From an uncultured Clostridia bacterium (GTDB lineage: Bacteria > Bacillota > Clostridia > Oscillospirales > Acutalibacteraceae), in contig CALEJF010000018.1 in NCBI GenBank assembly GCA_937898625.1, positions 1 through 59,140 of the forward strand: a stretch of DNA of 59,140 nt, written 5' to 3'. The stretch's first letter is position 1; every line of letters begins with the position of its first letter. The notes under the pieces are model-generated. The model was not told where the DNA came from and searched no databases. It saw only the letters and a list, made by a program, of their open reading frames with translations. A program made the position numbers and the translations under genes. Below are positions 34,779-44,596 of this stretch, in pieces.

Positions 34779-36905
34779 ATGTCAAAACTTGTAATTGTTG
34801 AGTCGCCTTCAAAGGCAAAAAGCATTCAGAAATACCTCGGAAAGGACTACAATGTAGTGTCTTCAAAAGGTCATATCCGCGATTTACCTGCTGCAAAGTT
34901 AAGCGTTGATGTAAAAAACGACTTTGCACCTAAATATGCAGTAATCAAGGGTAAAGAAAAGCTTGTAAAAGAACTCAAAGAACTTGCAGAAAAATCAGAA
35001 GCAGTTATTCTCGCAGCCGACCCTGACCGTGAGGGAGAGGCTATTTCTTGGCATCTTGCAACACTCCTTGACCTTGATATGAACGAGAACAATCGTGTAA
35101 AGTTCAACGAAATCAATAAAACAAGTGTTACAAAGGGAATTGAGCACCCTGAAAAGATAGATTTGGATTTAGTAAATGCTCAACAAGCTCGTCGTATTCT
35201 TGACAGACTTGTAGGTTATACTTTAAGCCCATTCATTTCACAGAAAATCCGTCGTGGACTTTCTGCTGGTCGAGTGCAGTCAGTTGCAGTGCGTCTTGTT
35301 GTTGACCGTGAAAACGAAATCAGAGCATTTAATCCGGAGGAATACTGGACTCTTGACGCTAAAATGCTTGCTCCATCATCAAAGAAAGCATTTAAAGCAC
35401 AGTTTACAGGTGATGAAACCGGCAAGGTTAAAATTACAAGCAAAGAGCAGAGTGATATGTATTTAGCACGTCTTGACGGTGCTGAATATGTGGCAACATC
35501 CGTAAAAAAAGGTGTTCGTCGTCGTCAACCTGCACCACCTTTCACAACTTCAACAATGCAACAGGAAGCATCTCGTAAACTTAATTTTCAGGCAAGAAAA
35601 ACAATGAAAGTTGCACAGGAACTTTACGAAGGTATTGAAGTTAAAGGTTTTGGCTCAGTAGGTCTTATCACCTATATGAGAACGGACTCTCTTCGTATTT
35701 CAGAGGAATCAAGAGCAGCAGCAAATGAGTATATCAAGAATACTTTCGGTGAAGATTATCTTCCAGAAAAACCAAGATATTTCAAGACAAGGGCAAACGC
35801 ACAGGACGGTCACGAGGCTATTCGTCCAACTATGATGGCTATTACTCCGGAAGTTGCAAAATCAAGCCTTACAACGGACCAATATAAACTTTATAACCTT
35901 ATCTGGAAACGCTTTGTTGCATCTTTGATGGCAAACTGTGTTCAGGATACAGTTAAGGCAGAAATTACAGGCGCTAATGAAACAGACAAGGCAAACGGCA
36001 AGTTTGTAACATTTGTTGCAAACGGCTATTCAGTTCGTTTTGATGGTTACACCTGCCTTTATGAATCAGGCACTGACGAGGATGAGGAAGAAGAAGCAAA
36101 ACTTCCAAAAATCAACGAAGGTGACGCAATAAAAATGAAAGAACTTGCAGGAAATCAGCATTTCACACAGCCACCTGCAAGATATACAGAAGCATCTCTT
36201 ATTAAGGCGCTTGAAGAAACAGGTGTGGGCCGTCCTTCAACATATGCATCAATTATTTCAACAATCACACAGAGAGAATATGTTATCCGCGAGCAGAAGC
36301 AGTTAAAACCAACTGAGTTGGGTGAGGCTATTACTGCACTTTTAAAGGATAAATTCTCAAAGATTGTTAATGTTAAATTCACTGCAGGTATGGAATCACA
36401 GCTCGATATGGTCGAAAGTGGCGAAACTGACTATGTTAAAATGCTCCATGAATTCTATGACGACTTTATTGCAACTGTTGACAAGGCAAAGACGGAAATG
36501 CAGGGTCAAAAGATTAAACTCAAGGAAGATGAAACCGATGTTAAATGCGACAAGTGTGGCAGAAATATGGTCATTAAATCAGGTCGTTTCGGTAAATTCC
36601 TTGCTTGTCCCGGATATCCAGAATGTAAGAATACAAAGCCTTTAGTTGTTGAAACAAAAGCAACTTGCCCTGTTTGTGGCGGTAAGGTTATTGAGAAAAA
36701 ATCAAAAAGAGGATTTGCATTCTATGGCTGTGGAAATTATCCTGAATGCAACTTTATGACTTGGGATAAACCAACTGACGACCTTTGTCCACAATGCGGA
36801 AAATCACTCTTTAAGCGCAAGGGTGGAATTGTTGCTTGCTTAAATGAAGGTTGCGGTTTTGAGAAAAAGGCAGAAAGAAAAAGAAAGACAAAAGAGGAAG
36901 CATAA
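34779..36905 (+). CDS. topA: DNA topoisomerase I
   Basis: TopA relaxes negative supercoils. The 708 residues include the Toprim domain (KLVIVESPSKAKSIQKYLGK, LAADPDREGEAIS), the active Tyr in GLITYMRTDSLRIS, and three C-terminal zinc fingers: CDKCGRNMV.. with CPGYPEC, CPVCGGKVI.. with CGNYPEC, and CPQCGKSLF.. with CLNEGC. Domains are complete. It lies after dprA, and trmFO begins on the base after its stop, the usual dprA-topA-trmFO order of Firmicutes. Confidence 0.97.
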   Translation: MSKLVIVESPSKAKSIQKYLGKDYNVVSSKGHIRDLPAAKLSVDVKNDFAPKYAVIKGKEKLVKELKELAEKSEAVILAADPDREGEAISWHLATLLDLDMNENNRVKFNEINKTSVTKGIEHPEKIDLDLVNAQQARRILDRLVGYTLSPFISQKIRRGLSAGRVQSVAVRLVVDRENEIRAFNPEEYWTLDAKMLAPSSKKAFKAQFTGDETGKVKITSKEQSDMYLARLDGAEYVATSVKKGVRRRQPAPPFTTSTMQQEASRKLNFQARKTMKVAQELYEGIEVKGFGSVGLITYMRTDSLRISEESRAAANEYIKNTFGEDYLPEKPRYFKTRANAQDGHEAIRPTMMAITPEVAKSSLTTDQYKLYNLIWKRFVASLMANCVQDTVKAEITGANETDKANGKFVTFVANGYSVRFDGYTCLYESGTDEDEEEEAKLPKINEGDAIKMKELAGNQHFTQPPARYTEASLIKALEETGVGRPSTYASIISTITQREYVIREQKQLKPTELGEAITALLKDKFSKIVNVKFTAGMESQLDMVESGETDYVKMLHEFYDDFIATVDKAKTEMQGQKIKLKEDETDVKCDKCGRNMVIKSGRFGKFLACPGYPECKNTKPLVVETKATCPVCGGKVIEKKSKRGFAFYGCGNYPECNFMTWDKPTDDLCPQCGKSLFKRKGGIVACLNEGCGFEKKAERKRKTKEEA

Positions 36906-38234
36906 ATGAAGGTTGCTGTTATTGGTGGCGGTCTTGCAGGTGTTGAATGTGCAAGTGCTCTTTCGCGAAACGGAATAACGGTTGACTTGTATGAGATGAA
37001 ACCTTCAAAAAAATCTCCTGCTCATAAATTGGACACTCTTGCAGAATTAGTGTGTTCAAATTCTCTAAAGGCAGAAAGACTTAATTCTGCTGCAGGACTT
37101 TTAAAGCACGAAATGGCATATTTAGGTTCAATTTGTGTTGAGACTGCCTATGAGTGCAAGGTTGAGGCAGGTGGAGCCTTAGCTGTTGACCGTCATGAAT
37201 TTTCAAAAATCATTACAGAAAAGATTAAAAATGATAGAAATATAAATATTGTCGAAAAAGAGGTCGCAACCTTACCCGAGGGTTATGATGGTATAGTTAT
37301 CTGTGCAGGACCTTTGGCTAGTGATGCTCTTTCCGAAACAATACGTGAAATGTGCGGTGACGGACTCTCTTTTTACGATGCAGCAGCACCTATTGTAAGT
37401 GCTGAAAGTATTGATATGGAATGTGCTTTCACTCAGTCGAGATATGACCGTGGCGGGGATGCGGACTACATCAATTGCCCGATGAACAAGGAAGAATATG
37501 AGGCTTTTTATGAGGCAATTATCAATGCTGAAAGTGCCGATGTCCATTCATTTGATAAGCGAAAAGATGTCTATGAGGGATGTATGCCCATTGAGGTTTT
37601 AGCATCCCGTGGCAAGGACACAATGAGGTATGGCCCACTTAAGCCTGTTGGTCTTACTGACCCAAGAACAGGACACAGACCTTGGGCAAATCTCCAACTC
37701 CGTAAGGAAAATAAAGACGGCACGATGTACAATCTTGTAGGATTTCAGACAAACTTAAAATTTGGTGAGCAGAAAAGAGTATTTTCAATGTTTCCTGCTC
37801 TTAAAAATGCTGAATTTTTGCGTTACGGTGTAATGCACAGAAACACTTTTATCGACTCTCCAAGACTTTTGAACGGTGATTTCAGTTTAAGAAGCAATCC
37901 TTTAATCTTCTTTGGTGGGCAAATCACGGGTGTTGAAGGATATATGGAATCTGCTGCAAGTGGTCTTATGGCAGGAATTAACCTTGCAAAAAGACTTAAA
38001 GGTGAAGAAACTATTGTTCTTCCCGTTGACACTATGATTGGTGCATTGAGTCGATACATAAGTGATGAAAGCGTAAAGAATTTTCAACCGATGGGTGCAA
38101 ATTTTGGTGTTCTACCGCCATTGGAAGAAAAAATCAGAGATAAACAAGAACGATACATGCAGTTAGCCCAAAGGGGCATGGAATCTCTCAGGGAATTTGC
38201 AAAAAACAACAAATTAGGTGAACAAAATGACTGA
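36906..38234 (+). CDS. trmFO: tRNA uracil-54 methyltransferase TrmFO
   Basis: TrmFO makes m5U54 in tRNA with methylenetetrahydrofolate and FAD. The 442 residues begin KVAVIGGGLAGVECASALSR, the FAD-binding fold, and include VCSNSLKAERLNSAAGLLK, GALAVDRHEFSK and GVEGYMESAASGLMAGIN. Length matches the family. ATG 36906 follows the topA stop directly. It overlaps rnc by 8 bases. Confidence 0.96.
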   Translation: MKVAVIGGGLAGVECASALSRNGITVDLYEMKPSKKSPAHKLDTLAELVCSNSLKAERLNSAAGLLKHEMAYLGSICVETAYECKVEAGGALAVDRHEFSKIITEKIKNDRNINIVEKEVATLPEGYDGIVICAGPLASDALSETIREMCGDGLSFYDAAAPIVSAESIDMECAFTQSRYDRGGDADYINCPMNKEEYEAFYEAIINAESADVHSFDKRKDVYEGCMPIEVLASRGKDTMRYGPLKPVGLTDPRTGHRPWANLQLRKENKDGTMYNLVGFQTNLKFGEQKRVFSMFPALKNAEFLRYGVMHRNTFIDSPRLLNGDFSLRSNPLIFFGGQITGVEGYMESAASGLMAGINLAKRLKGEETIVLPVDTMIGALSRYISDESVKNFQPMGANFGVLPPLEEKIRDKQERYMQLAQRGMESLREFAKNNKLGEQND

Positions 38235-38892
38235 TTTTGAACAGAAAATCGGATATGAATTTAAAGATAAGTCTTTGCTGTTGCGAGCATTGACTCACTC
38301 TTCTTATGCCAACGAAAAGGGTACAGGTCTTGACAATGAGCGTCTTGAATTTTTAGGCGACTCTGTGTTAGGCTTTATAACTGCTGAATACCTTTTTGAG
38401 CATTATAAAAATAAGCAGGAGGGTGAACTTACAAAAAAACGCGCCTATGCCGTTTGTGAGAAAACTCTTTTCGGATATGCAGAAAAAATCGGATTAGGTG
38501 ATATGATTCTTTTAGGCAAGGGCGAGGAGCATACAGGTGGCAGACAACGTCCATCCGTTGTTTCCGATGCTTTTGAAGCGGTAATTGCTGCAATTTATCT
38601 TGACGGCGGAATAGAAGAAGCAAAGAGATTTGTTCTTCCCTTCATCGAGATTTCATCAGAAGAACAACCTGTTTTCAAAGATTATAAAAGCACTCTCCAA
38701 GAGGTTTTACAGCAGAATCCAACAGAAAAATTTGAGTATGTTGTTGTTGGTGAAAAAGGACCTGACCACAACAAGGAATTTGTTGTTGAAATTCATATGA
38801 ACAGTAATGTGATTGGTAGAGGTATAGGTAGAAGCAAGAAAAAAGCAGAGCAGGAAGCAGCAAAATCCGCGTTGGAGTTAATGGGACTATGA
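38227..38892 (+). CDS. rnc: Ribonuclease III
   Basis: RNase III cuts double-stranded RNA. The 221-residue protein has the signature NERLEFLGDSVLGFITAEYL, a second acidic group in SDAFEAVIAAIYLDGG, and a C-terminal double-stranded RNA-binding domain (DYKSTLQEVLQQNPTEKFEY, GRGIGRSKKKAEQEAAKSAL). ATG 38227 overlaps the trmFO end; the next gene overlaps its stop by ATGA. It starts the conserved rnc-smc-ftsY order. Confidence 0.97.
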   Translation: MTDFEQKIGYEFKDKSLLLRALTHSSYANEKGTGLDNERLEFLGDSVLGFITAEYLFEHYKNKQEGELTKKRAYAVCEKTLFGYAEKIGLGDMILLGKGEEHTGGRQRPSVVSDAFEAVIAAIYLDGGIEEAKRFVLPFIEISSEEQPVFKDYKSTLQEVLQQNPTEKFEYVVVGEKGPDHNKEFVVEIHMNSNVIGRGIGRSKKKAEQEAAKSALELMGL

Positions 38893-39890
38893 GTCACGCA
38901 AATATAAGCATTTTTGTACCGCATAAAGGTTGCCCCAATGATTGCAGTTTTTGTAATCAAAGAGCAATCAGTGGTCAGATAGCACCTGCAACACCCTTGG
39001 ATGTTGAAAAGGCGGTGCAAATAGCATTAGAAAATAATATTGACCCGAGAAATACAGAAATTGCGTTTTTCGGTGGCAGTTTTACGGCGATTGAAAGGGA
39101 ATATATGATTTCTCTTTTAACCGCCGCAAAGCATTTTTTAGATACTCATTTTTTTGCAGGGATAAGAGTATCAACCCGCCCCGATGCCATTGATAAAGAG
39201 GTGCTTAAAACCCTTAAAAACTATGGTGTAACAGTTATTGAATTAGGTGCACAAAGTATGGATGATGAGGTGCTTTCTGCTAATCATAGAGGTCATACAT
39301 CCGACGATGTAAGACGAGCAACTGGCCTTATTAAAGAATATGGTTTCCAGTTAGGTTTGCAGATGATGACGGGGCTTTATAAAAGCAGTTTTGAAAAGGA
39401 TTTGCAAACAGCAAAGGAAATCATAAAATTACAACCTGACACAGTGAGAATTTATCCGACAGTTGTGCTTAAAAACACTCATCTTGGTAACTTGTATGAA
39501 AAAAGTGAATACACAGCACCAACAGCAGAGGAAAGTGTGCCACTGTGTGCTGAACTTTTGCAGATGTTTGAAAATGAAGGAATAAAAGTCATCAAATTAG
39601 GACTTCATAGTAGTGAAACTGTTGAAAGTGATATGCTGGGTGGTGGGTATCATCCCGCATTCCGTGAACTTTGTGAGGGATATATTTATCTCTCCAAAAT
39701 GTTACAAAAATTAAGTGTGAAAGACAAAAATCACCCATATTGTATTTTTGTGCGTAATAAAGACCTTTCAAAAGCAAAAGGACAACAGAAAAGAAACGAA
39801 AAAGCATTGAAAAATCAAGGATTTAGTTGTATAATAAAGGGTAAAGAAAATTTAGAAAGATATGAGATTGAGGTAACAGATTTAATATGA
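38889..39890 (+). CDS. Radical SAM protein, Elp3-like fold
   Basis: The 333 residues carry KGCPNDCSFCNQRA, a CxxxCxxC cluster site (C15, C19, C22), then IAFFGGSFTAIEREYMISLL, RPDAIDKEVLKTL and ELGAQSMDDEVLSANHRGHT, typical of the radical SAM/Elp3-MiaB type of small clostridial proteins encoded before smc. The substrate is unknown; a tRNA or cofactor modification is plausible. Both ends overlap neighbours by ATGA, so it is translated with rnc and smc. Confidence 0.86.
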   Translation: MSHANISIFVPHKGCPNDCSFCNQRAISGQIAPATPLDVEKAVQIALENNIDPRNTEIAFFGGSFTAIEREYMISLLTAAKHFLDTHFFAGIRVSTRPDAIDKEVLKTLKNYGVTVIELGAQSMDDEVLSANHRGHTSDDVRRATGLIKEYGFQLGLQMMTGLYKSSFEKDLQTAKEIIKLQPDTVRIYPTVVLKNTHLGNLYEKSEYTAPTAEESVPLCAELLQMFENEGIKVIKLGLHSSETVESDMLGGGYHPAFRELCEGYIYLSKMLQKLSVKDKNHPYCIFVRNKDLSKAKGQQKRNEKALKNQGFSCIIKGKENLERYEIEVTDLI

Positions 39891-42800
39891 TTTTAAAATC
39901 AATTACAATGCAGGGCTTTAAGTCCTGTCCTGACAAAACAGTACTTCAATTTAATAAGGGAATAACAGGTGTTGTTGGTCCTAACGGTAGTGGTAAGAGC
40001 AATATCTCTGATGCAGTCCGTTGGGTTCTCGGTGAACAATCTACAAAGAGCCTTCGCGGTTCAAAAATGGAAGATGTTATTTTTAGTGGCACAAAGCTTC
40101 GCAAGGCAACGGGTTTTGCGGAGGTAACTCTCTGTCTTGATAATACCGATAGAACACTTGGTAATGATAATGATGAAGTAAATATCACTCGTCGTTTTTA
40201 TCGTAGCGGTGATAGTGAATATAAAATCAACGGTGAAAGTGTAAGACTTCGTGATATTAATGAGTTGTTTATGGACACCGGTCTTGGTCGTGACGGCTAT
40301 TCTATGGTCAGTCAGGGCAAGATTGCCGAGCTTATTTCTTCAAAATCAGGTGAACGCCGTGAGATGTTTGAAGAAGCAGCAGGAATTTCTCACTTCCGTT
40401 ACAAAAGACACGATGCACTTAAAAGACTTTCTCAGGCGGAAGAGAATCTTGTTCGCTTAAGAGATATTTTAAGTGAACTTGAAAGTCGCGTTGGACCACT
40501 TAAAACTCAAAGCGAAAAAGCACAAAAATTCTTGGTTCTTGCTGAAGAGAGAAAGAATCTTGAAATAGGAATATGGCTTCACAATATTGAAAAGACACAA
40601 GAAAAATTAAAAGAACAAGAAAGAAAAATCGATATTTCAACGGTTCAGTATAAAGATGCTCAAAAGCAACTTGAAGAAATTGAGCAGAAGATGAACGATA
40701 TTATTGAGAAAACTCACGAAATCAATGTGAAAATTGAGGAGGTTCGTTCTTCAACATCCCATTTTGAGGAGCAGGCAAGTGAACTTGAAGCACAGGCAAA
40801 GGTTTACGAAAACTCAATTTTACATAACACAGAGTCCATTGAAAGACTCGAAAAAGATAAATTGCTTGCAAGTACAGATGATGCTGACATTGATGTACAG
40901 ATTGCAGAAACTGAAGCACAAAAAACAAAATCGCTGTCAAGTCTTGAAGATGCAAATAAAAAGCTTACTGCACAGATTACAGAAATCGAAAAATTGCAGG
41001 TAGAGAATAATGAATTTGCAACTGTTGCGGCAGAGCTTGCAAAAGAAATTTCTCTACTTACCGTGAGCCTTGCAGATAATCGTGTTATCAGTGAAACAGC
41101 AAACTCACAGATTGAAGAAATCAAAGCAAGAATTTCTGCTATTGATGACCTTTTAGGTAATCGTAAGGAAATCGTTTTGGAATTGGAAGAAAAGAAAAAC
41201 AGTGCGAAGAAAGAACTTGACGATTGCATTGAAAGAATCAACGAATATAAAAATGCAGTTGAAGGATATCGCATAAAAGTAGAAACAAGAACTGCAAAGA
41301 GTGAAAAAGTAAAGGCTGAGATTTCTGCTCTTGATAGTGAAATTGACCGCAAGAACGAACGAATCAGAATTCTTGATGACCTTGAAAAGAATATGGAGGG
41401 CTATCAGGGCTCCGTTCGTAGTGTTATGAAAGAAAGTAAGCGAGGAGCACTCCAAGGTATCCATGGTCCACTTTCACAACTTATAACTGTTAAGGATAAA
41501 TATTCCGTTGCAGTTGAAACTGCTCTTGGTGTAGCAATTCAGAACATTGTTGTTGACAACGAAACTGATGCAAAACGAGCAATTTCATTCCTTAAAGAAT
41601 CCCGTGGTGGTCGTGCAACATTCTTGCCACTTACTGCAATTAAATCAAGAAGCCTTGATGAAAAGGACCTTGATGACGCTTATGGTTTTGTAAGTATCGC
41701 ATCCGACCTTGTTGGTGCAGATAAAAAATATCGTGATATTATCGAAAATCTTCTTGGTAAAACAGTTGTTTGTGAGGATATGGATTCTGCCATCAGTATG
41801 GCAAAAAAATATAAGAACAGATTTAAAATCGTCACATTGGACGGTCAGGTAATTAACGCCGGCGGTTCAATGACAGGTGGTAGTAAGGCACAGGGCGTTG
41901 GAATGTTAAGCCGTTCTAACGAGATTGAAAAACTTACAAAATCTGTTGAAGACTTACAAAGTAAAAAAGATTCACTCCTTATTCAGGAGAAAATGCTAAG
42001 TGAAGATTTAGCATCTGCCGTTGCTGACCTTAATGGTATTGAAGGTGACATTCTCTCTGCAAACGAGGAAAGAATTCGTCTTGAGGGTGAATTTAACCTT
42101 GCAGTTCAACAGTATGAAACTTCTTCAGGCGGAGTAAGTGAATTAATAGATGAAGAAAGAATACTCAATGAACGAATTGAAAAAATAAATGAAGATAGTC
42201 TTTTAGCAAAGAAAAAAGTGGAAGAACTAACAACTGAAATTGCAGAAAAGGAAAAGAGCCTTGAAGCAGTTAGTGGCGACAGAGAAAGTCTTTCACTTGT
42301 CCGTGAAGAATTGGGCGCAAAGGCTGAACAAATTAGACTTGAAATTCTCGGTCTTGAAAAGGATATTGAGTCAGCGGATGACAATATCCGTCGTCTAAAT
42401 ATTCTCAAAGGCTCTCATTCTGACAGACTTGGTGAGCTTGATGCAGAAATTGAAACATTTAAGAATAAAAATATCTGGCTCACAAAGGATATTGAGAGTC
42501 TTAAAGCATCTGCAGACGAACTTCGTAAACAATGTGGAGATGCAAAGACAAATGTTGATGAATTACTTGAATCCCGTGCTTTGTTAGAAAAAGAAAGCAC
42601 AGATTTGAGAAATCTCGAAAAAGAAAAAGCATCGGAACGCGAGAGAATAAGTGGTGAACTTGTTCGTCTTGAAGAAAGAAAAGCAGCGATGCTTACAGAG
42701 TATGAGGAATATAACTCAAAACTTTATGACGAATATCAGTTGACAAGACGAGAGGCTATTGCGTTACAGATTGTCATTGAGAATATCGGTGAAGCAAGAA

Positions 42801-43456
42801 CAAGACTTTCTGCACTTAAAAACGAAATTCGCGGACTTGGTTCAGTTAATGTTTCTGCCATTGACGAATATAAGGAAGTGTCCGAAAGATACGAGTTTAT
42901 GTCCGAGCAAATTGGTGATGTTGAAAAGTCTAAACTGGAACTTATTAAACTCATTGATGAGTTGACAACAAAAATGAGTATTCAGTTCCGCGAACAGTTC
43001 CAGAAAATAAATGTTTCCTTCGGCGAAACATTTGCGGAACTTTTTGGTGGTGGTAAAGCAGAATTAGTCCTTGAAGACGAAATGAATGTCCTTGAATGTG
43101 ACATTGAAATCAAAGTTCAGCCACCTGGCAAAAATGTTCAGAATATCAACCTTCTTTCAGGTGGTGAAAAGGGACTTTCCGCGATTGCACTTCTCTTTGC
43201 AATTCTTAAGGTTACACCTGCACCATTCGTAATCTTTGACGAGGTTGAAGCAGCACTTGATGATGTTAATGTTGTTCGTTATGCTCAGTATGTAAGAAGA
43301 ATGACTAAAAACACACAGTTCATTTTGATTACTCATCGTCGCGGTACAATGGAAGAAGCAGATATGCTTTATGGTGTTACAATGCAAGAAGAAGGCGTAT
43401 CAAAGATTTTAGAGTTAAAAACAGCCGAAATGGCTCGTAAGTTAGGTTTAGCATAA
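39887..43456 (+). CDS. smc: Chromosome segregation ATPase SMC
   Basis: SMC organises and separates chromosomes. The 1189 residues have Walker A GPNGSGKSNISDAVRWVLGE, long coiled coils (to ~500 and 670-1000), a hinge near 510-670 (GIHGPLSQLITVKDKYSVAV), then the C-terminal signature LSGGEKGLSAIALLFAILK and Walker B PFVIFDEVEAALDDVN. Length is typical. ATGA overlap with the radical SAM gene and 12 bases to ftsY. Confidence 0.97.
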   Translation: MILKSITMQGFKSCPDKTVLQFNKGITGVVGPNGSGKSNISDAVRWVLGEQSTKSLRGSKMEDVIFSGTKLRKATGFAEVTLCLDNTDRTLGNDNDEVNITRRFYRSGDSEYKINGESVRLRDINELFMDTGLGRDGYSMVSQGKIAELISSKSGERREMFEEAAGISHFRYKRHDALKRLSQAEENLVRLRDILSELESRVGPLKTQSEKAQKFLVLAEERKNLEIGIWLHNIEKTQEKLKEQERKIDISTVQYKDAQKQLEEIEQKMNDIIEKTHEINVKIEEVRSSTSHFEEQASELEAQAKVYENSILHNTESIERLEKDKLLASTDDADIDVQIAETEAQKTKSLSSLEDANKKLTAQITEIEKLQVENNEFATVAAELAKEISLLTVSLADNRVISETANSQIEEIKARISAIDDLLGNRKEIVLELEEKKNSAKKELDDCIERINEYKNAVEGYRIKVETRTAKSEKVKAEISALDSEIDRKNERIRILDDLEKNMEGYQGSVRSVMKESKRGALQGIHGPLSQLITVKDKYSVAVETALGVAIQNIVVDNETDAKRAISFLKESRGGRATFLPLTAIKSRSLDEKDLDDAYGFVSIASDLVGADKKYRDIIENLLGKTVVCEDMDSAISMAKKYKNRFKIVTLDGQVINAGGSMTGGSKAQGVGMLSRSNEIEKLTKSVEDLQSKKDSLLIQEKMLSEDLASAVADLNGIEGDILSANEERIRLEGEFNLAVQQYETSSGGVSELIDEERILNERIEKINEDSLLAKKKVEELTTEIAEKEKSLEAVSGDRESLSLVREELGAKAEQIRLEILGLEKDIESADDNIRRLNILKGSHSDRLGELDAEIETFKNKNIWLTKDIESLKASADELRKQCGDAKTNVDELLESRALLEKESTDLRNLEKEKASERERISGELVRLEERKAAMLTEYEEYNSKLYDEYQLTRREAIALQIVIENIGEARTRLSALKNEIRGLGSVNVSAIDEYKEVSERYEFMSEQIGDVEKSKLELIKLIDELTTKMSIQFREQFQKINVSFGETFAELFGGGKAELVLEDEMNVLECDIEIKVQPPGKNVQNINLLSGGEKGLSAIALLFAILKVTPAPFVIFDEVEAALDDVNVVRYAQYVRRMTKNTQFILITHRRGTMEEADMLYGVTMQEEGVSKILELKTAEMARKLGLA

Positions 43457-43468
43457 AGGAAAATTATT

Positions 43469-44596
43469 ATGGGAATTTTCAAAAAAATCAATTTTGGTCT
43501 TACAAAGACAAGAAATAAAATGGCAGGGGCTATTGACGATATGCTCGATAGTTTCGATGAAATTACTGACGACCTTTACACGGAACTTGAAGAAATTCTT
43601 GTAATGGGTGATGTTGGTGTTACAACTGCCGTTGAAATTACAGAAAGACTTCGTGACGAAGCAGCAAAGGGCAAGATAAGAGATGCTAACGAAATCCGTC
43701 AGAAGATTAAGGAAATTGTTGCTGAAATGCTTGATGGTGGCGAGGATATGGGACTCATTACTGTTCCATCAATTATCCTTGTTATCGGCGTAAATGGTGT
43801 TGGTAAAACAACAACAATCGGTAAAATGGCTGCTATGTATAAAGCACAAGGTAAAAAGGTTATTTTAGGTGCTGCGGATACATTCCGAGCAGCAGCTATC
43901 GACCAGTTGCAGATTTGGGCGGACCGTTCAGGTGTTGATATTATCAAGCACAAAGAAGGTGCTGACCCTGCAGCAGTTGTATTTGATACAATCAATGCCG
44001 CAAAGGCAAGGGACCACGAAATTATCATTATTGATACAGCAGGTCGTCTTCATAATAAGAAAAATCTTATGGACGAGCTTAATAAGATTTATAGAGTTAT
44101 TGACCGTGAACTTCCTTATTCTGACCGTGAGGTTTTGTTGGTGCTTGATGCAACAACGGGTCAGAATGCAGTTAATCAGGCTCGTGAATTCAAGTCGGTT
44201 GCCGATATTACAGGTATTGTCCTTACCAAACTTGATGGTACTGCTCGTGGTGGTGTTGTACTGGCAATCAAGAATGAACTTGATATTGCAGTTAAGTTTG
44301 TTGGTGTTGGTGAACAGATTGATGACCTTCAACCATTTAAGCCATTGGCATTTGCTGATGGGTTATTTGACAGAATCGACTACAAAGACGAGGAAGACGA
44401 GTTTATTCCTATTGCTGAGGAAGTAGTGGATGAGGTCGTTGAGGAAGTAATTGAAGAAGAGATTATTGAAGAAACTGTTGAAGAAACTGTTGATGATGTT
44501 GCAGAGCCTGAGGAAGATGATGAGCCACAGGAAGAAGAGCAACCTAAAAAGAAAGAAAAGAGGGGATTCTTTGGACTTTTTAATCGCCACTCATAA
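43469..44596 (+). CDS. ftsY: SRP receptor FtsY with acidic C-terminal tail
   Basis: FtsY receives SRP-ribosome complexes at the membrane. Of 375 residues the N and G domains fill about 1-300: GVNGVGKTTTIGKMA, DTFRAAAIDQL, IIDTAGRLHNKKNL and LTKLDGTARGG. The N-terminus is short (MGIFKKINFGLTKTRNKM). Unusually, an acidic stretch at about 303-355 (VVEEVIEEEIIEETVEETVD) and an amphipathic tail KKKEKRGFFGLFNRHS stand at the C-terminus, whereas most FtsY proteins carry the acidic region at the N-terminus. The partner SRP RNA lies at 22.3 kb. The end overlaps rdgB. Confidence 0.95.
   Translation: MGIFKKINFGLTKTRNKMAGAIDDMLDSFDEITDDLYTELEEILVMGDVGVTTAVEITERLRDEAAKGKIRDANEIRQKIKEIVAEMLDGGEDMGLITVPSIILVIGVNGVGKTTTIGKMAAMYKAQGKKVILGAADTFRAAAIDQLQIWADRSGVDIIKHKEGADPAAVVFDTINAAKARDHEIIIIDTAGRLHNKKNLMDELNKIYRVIDRELPYSDREVLLVLDATTGQNAVNQAREFKSVADITGIVLTKLDGTARGGVVLAIKNELDIAVKFVGVGEQIDDLQPFKPLAFADGLFDRIDYKDEEDEFIPIAEEVVDEVVEEVIEEEIIEETVEETVDDVAEPEEDDEPQEEEQPKKKEKRGFFGLFNRHS

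Noticed and set aside
44363..44590. Poly-Phe/Asn and poly-Ser minus-strand ORFs opposite the ftsY tail
   Set aside because: They are antisense shadows of the acidic GAA/GAG-rich tail of ftsY.
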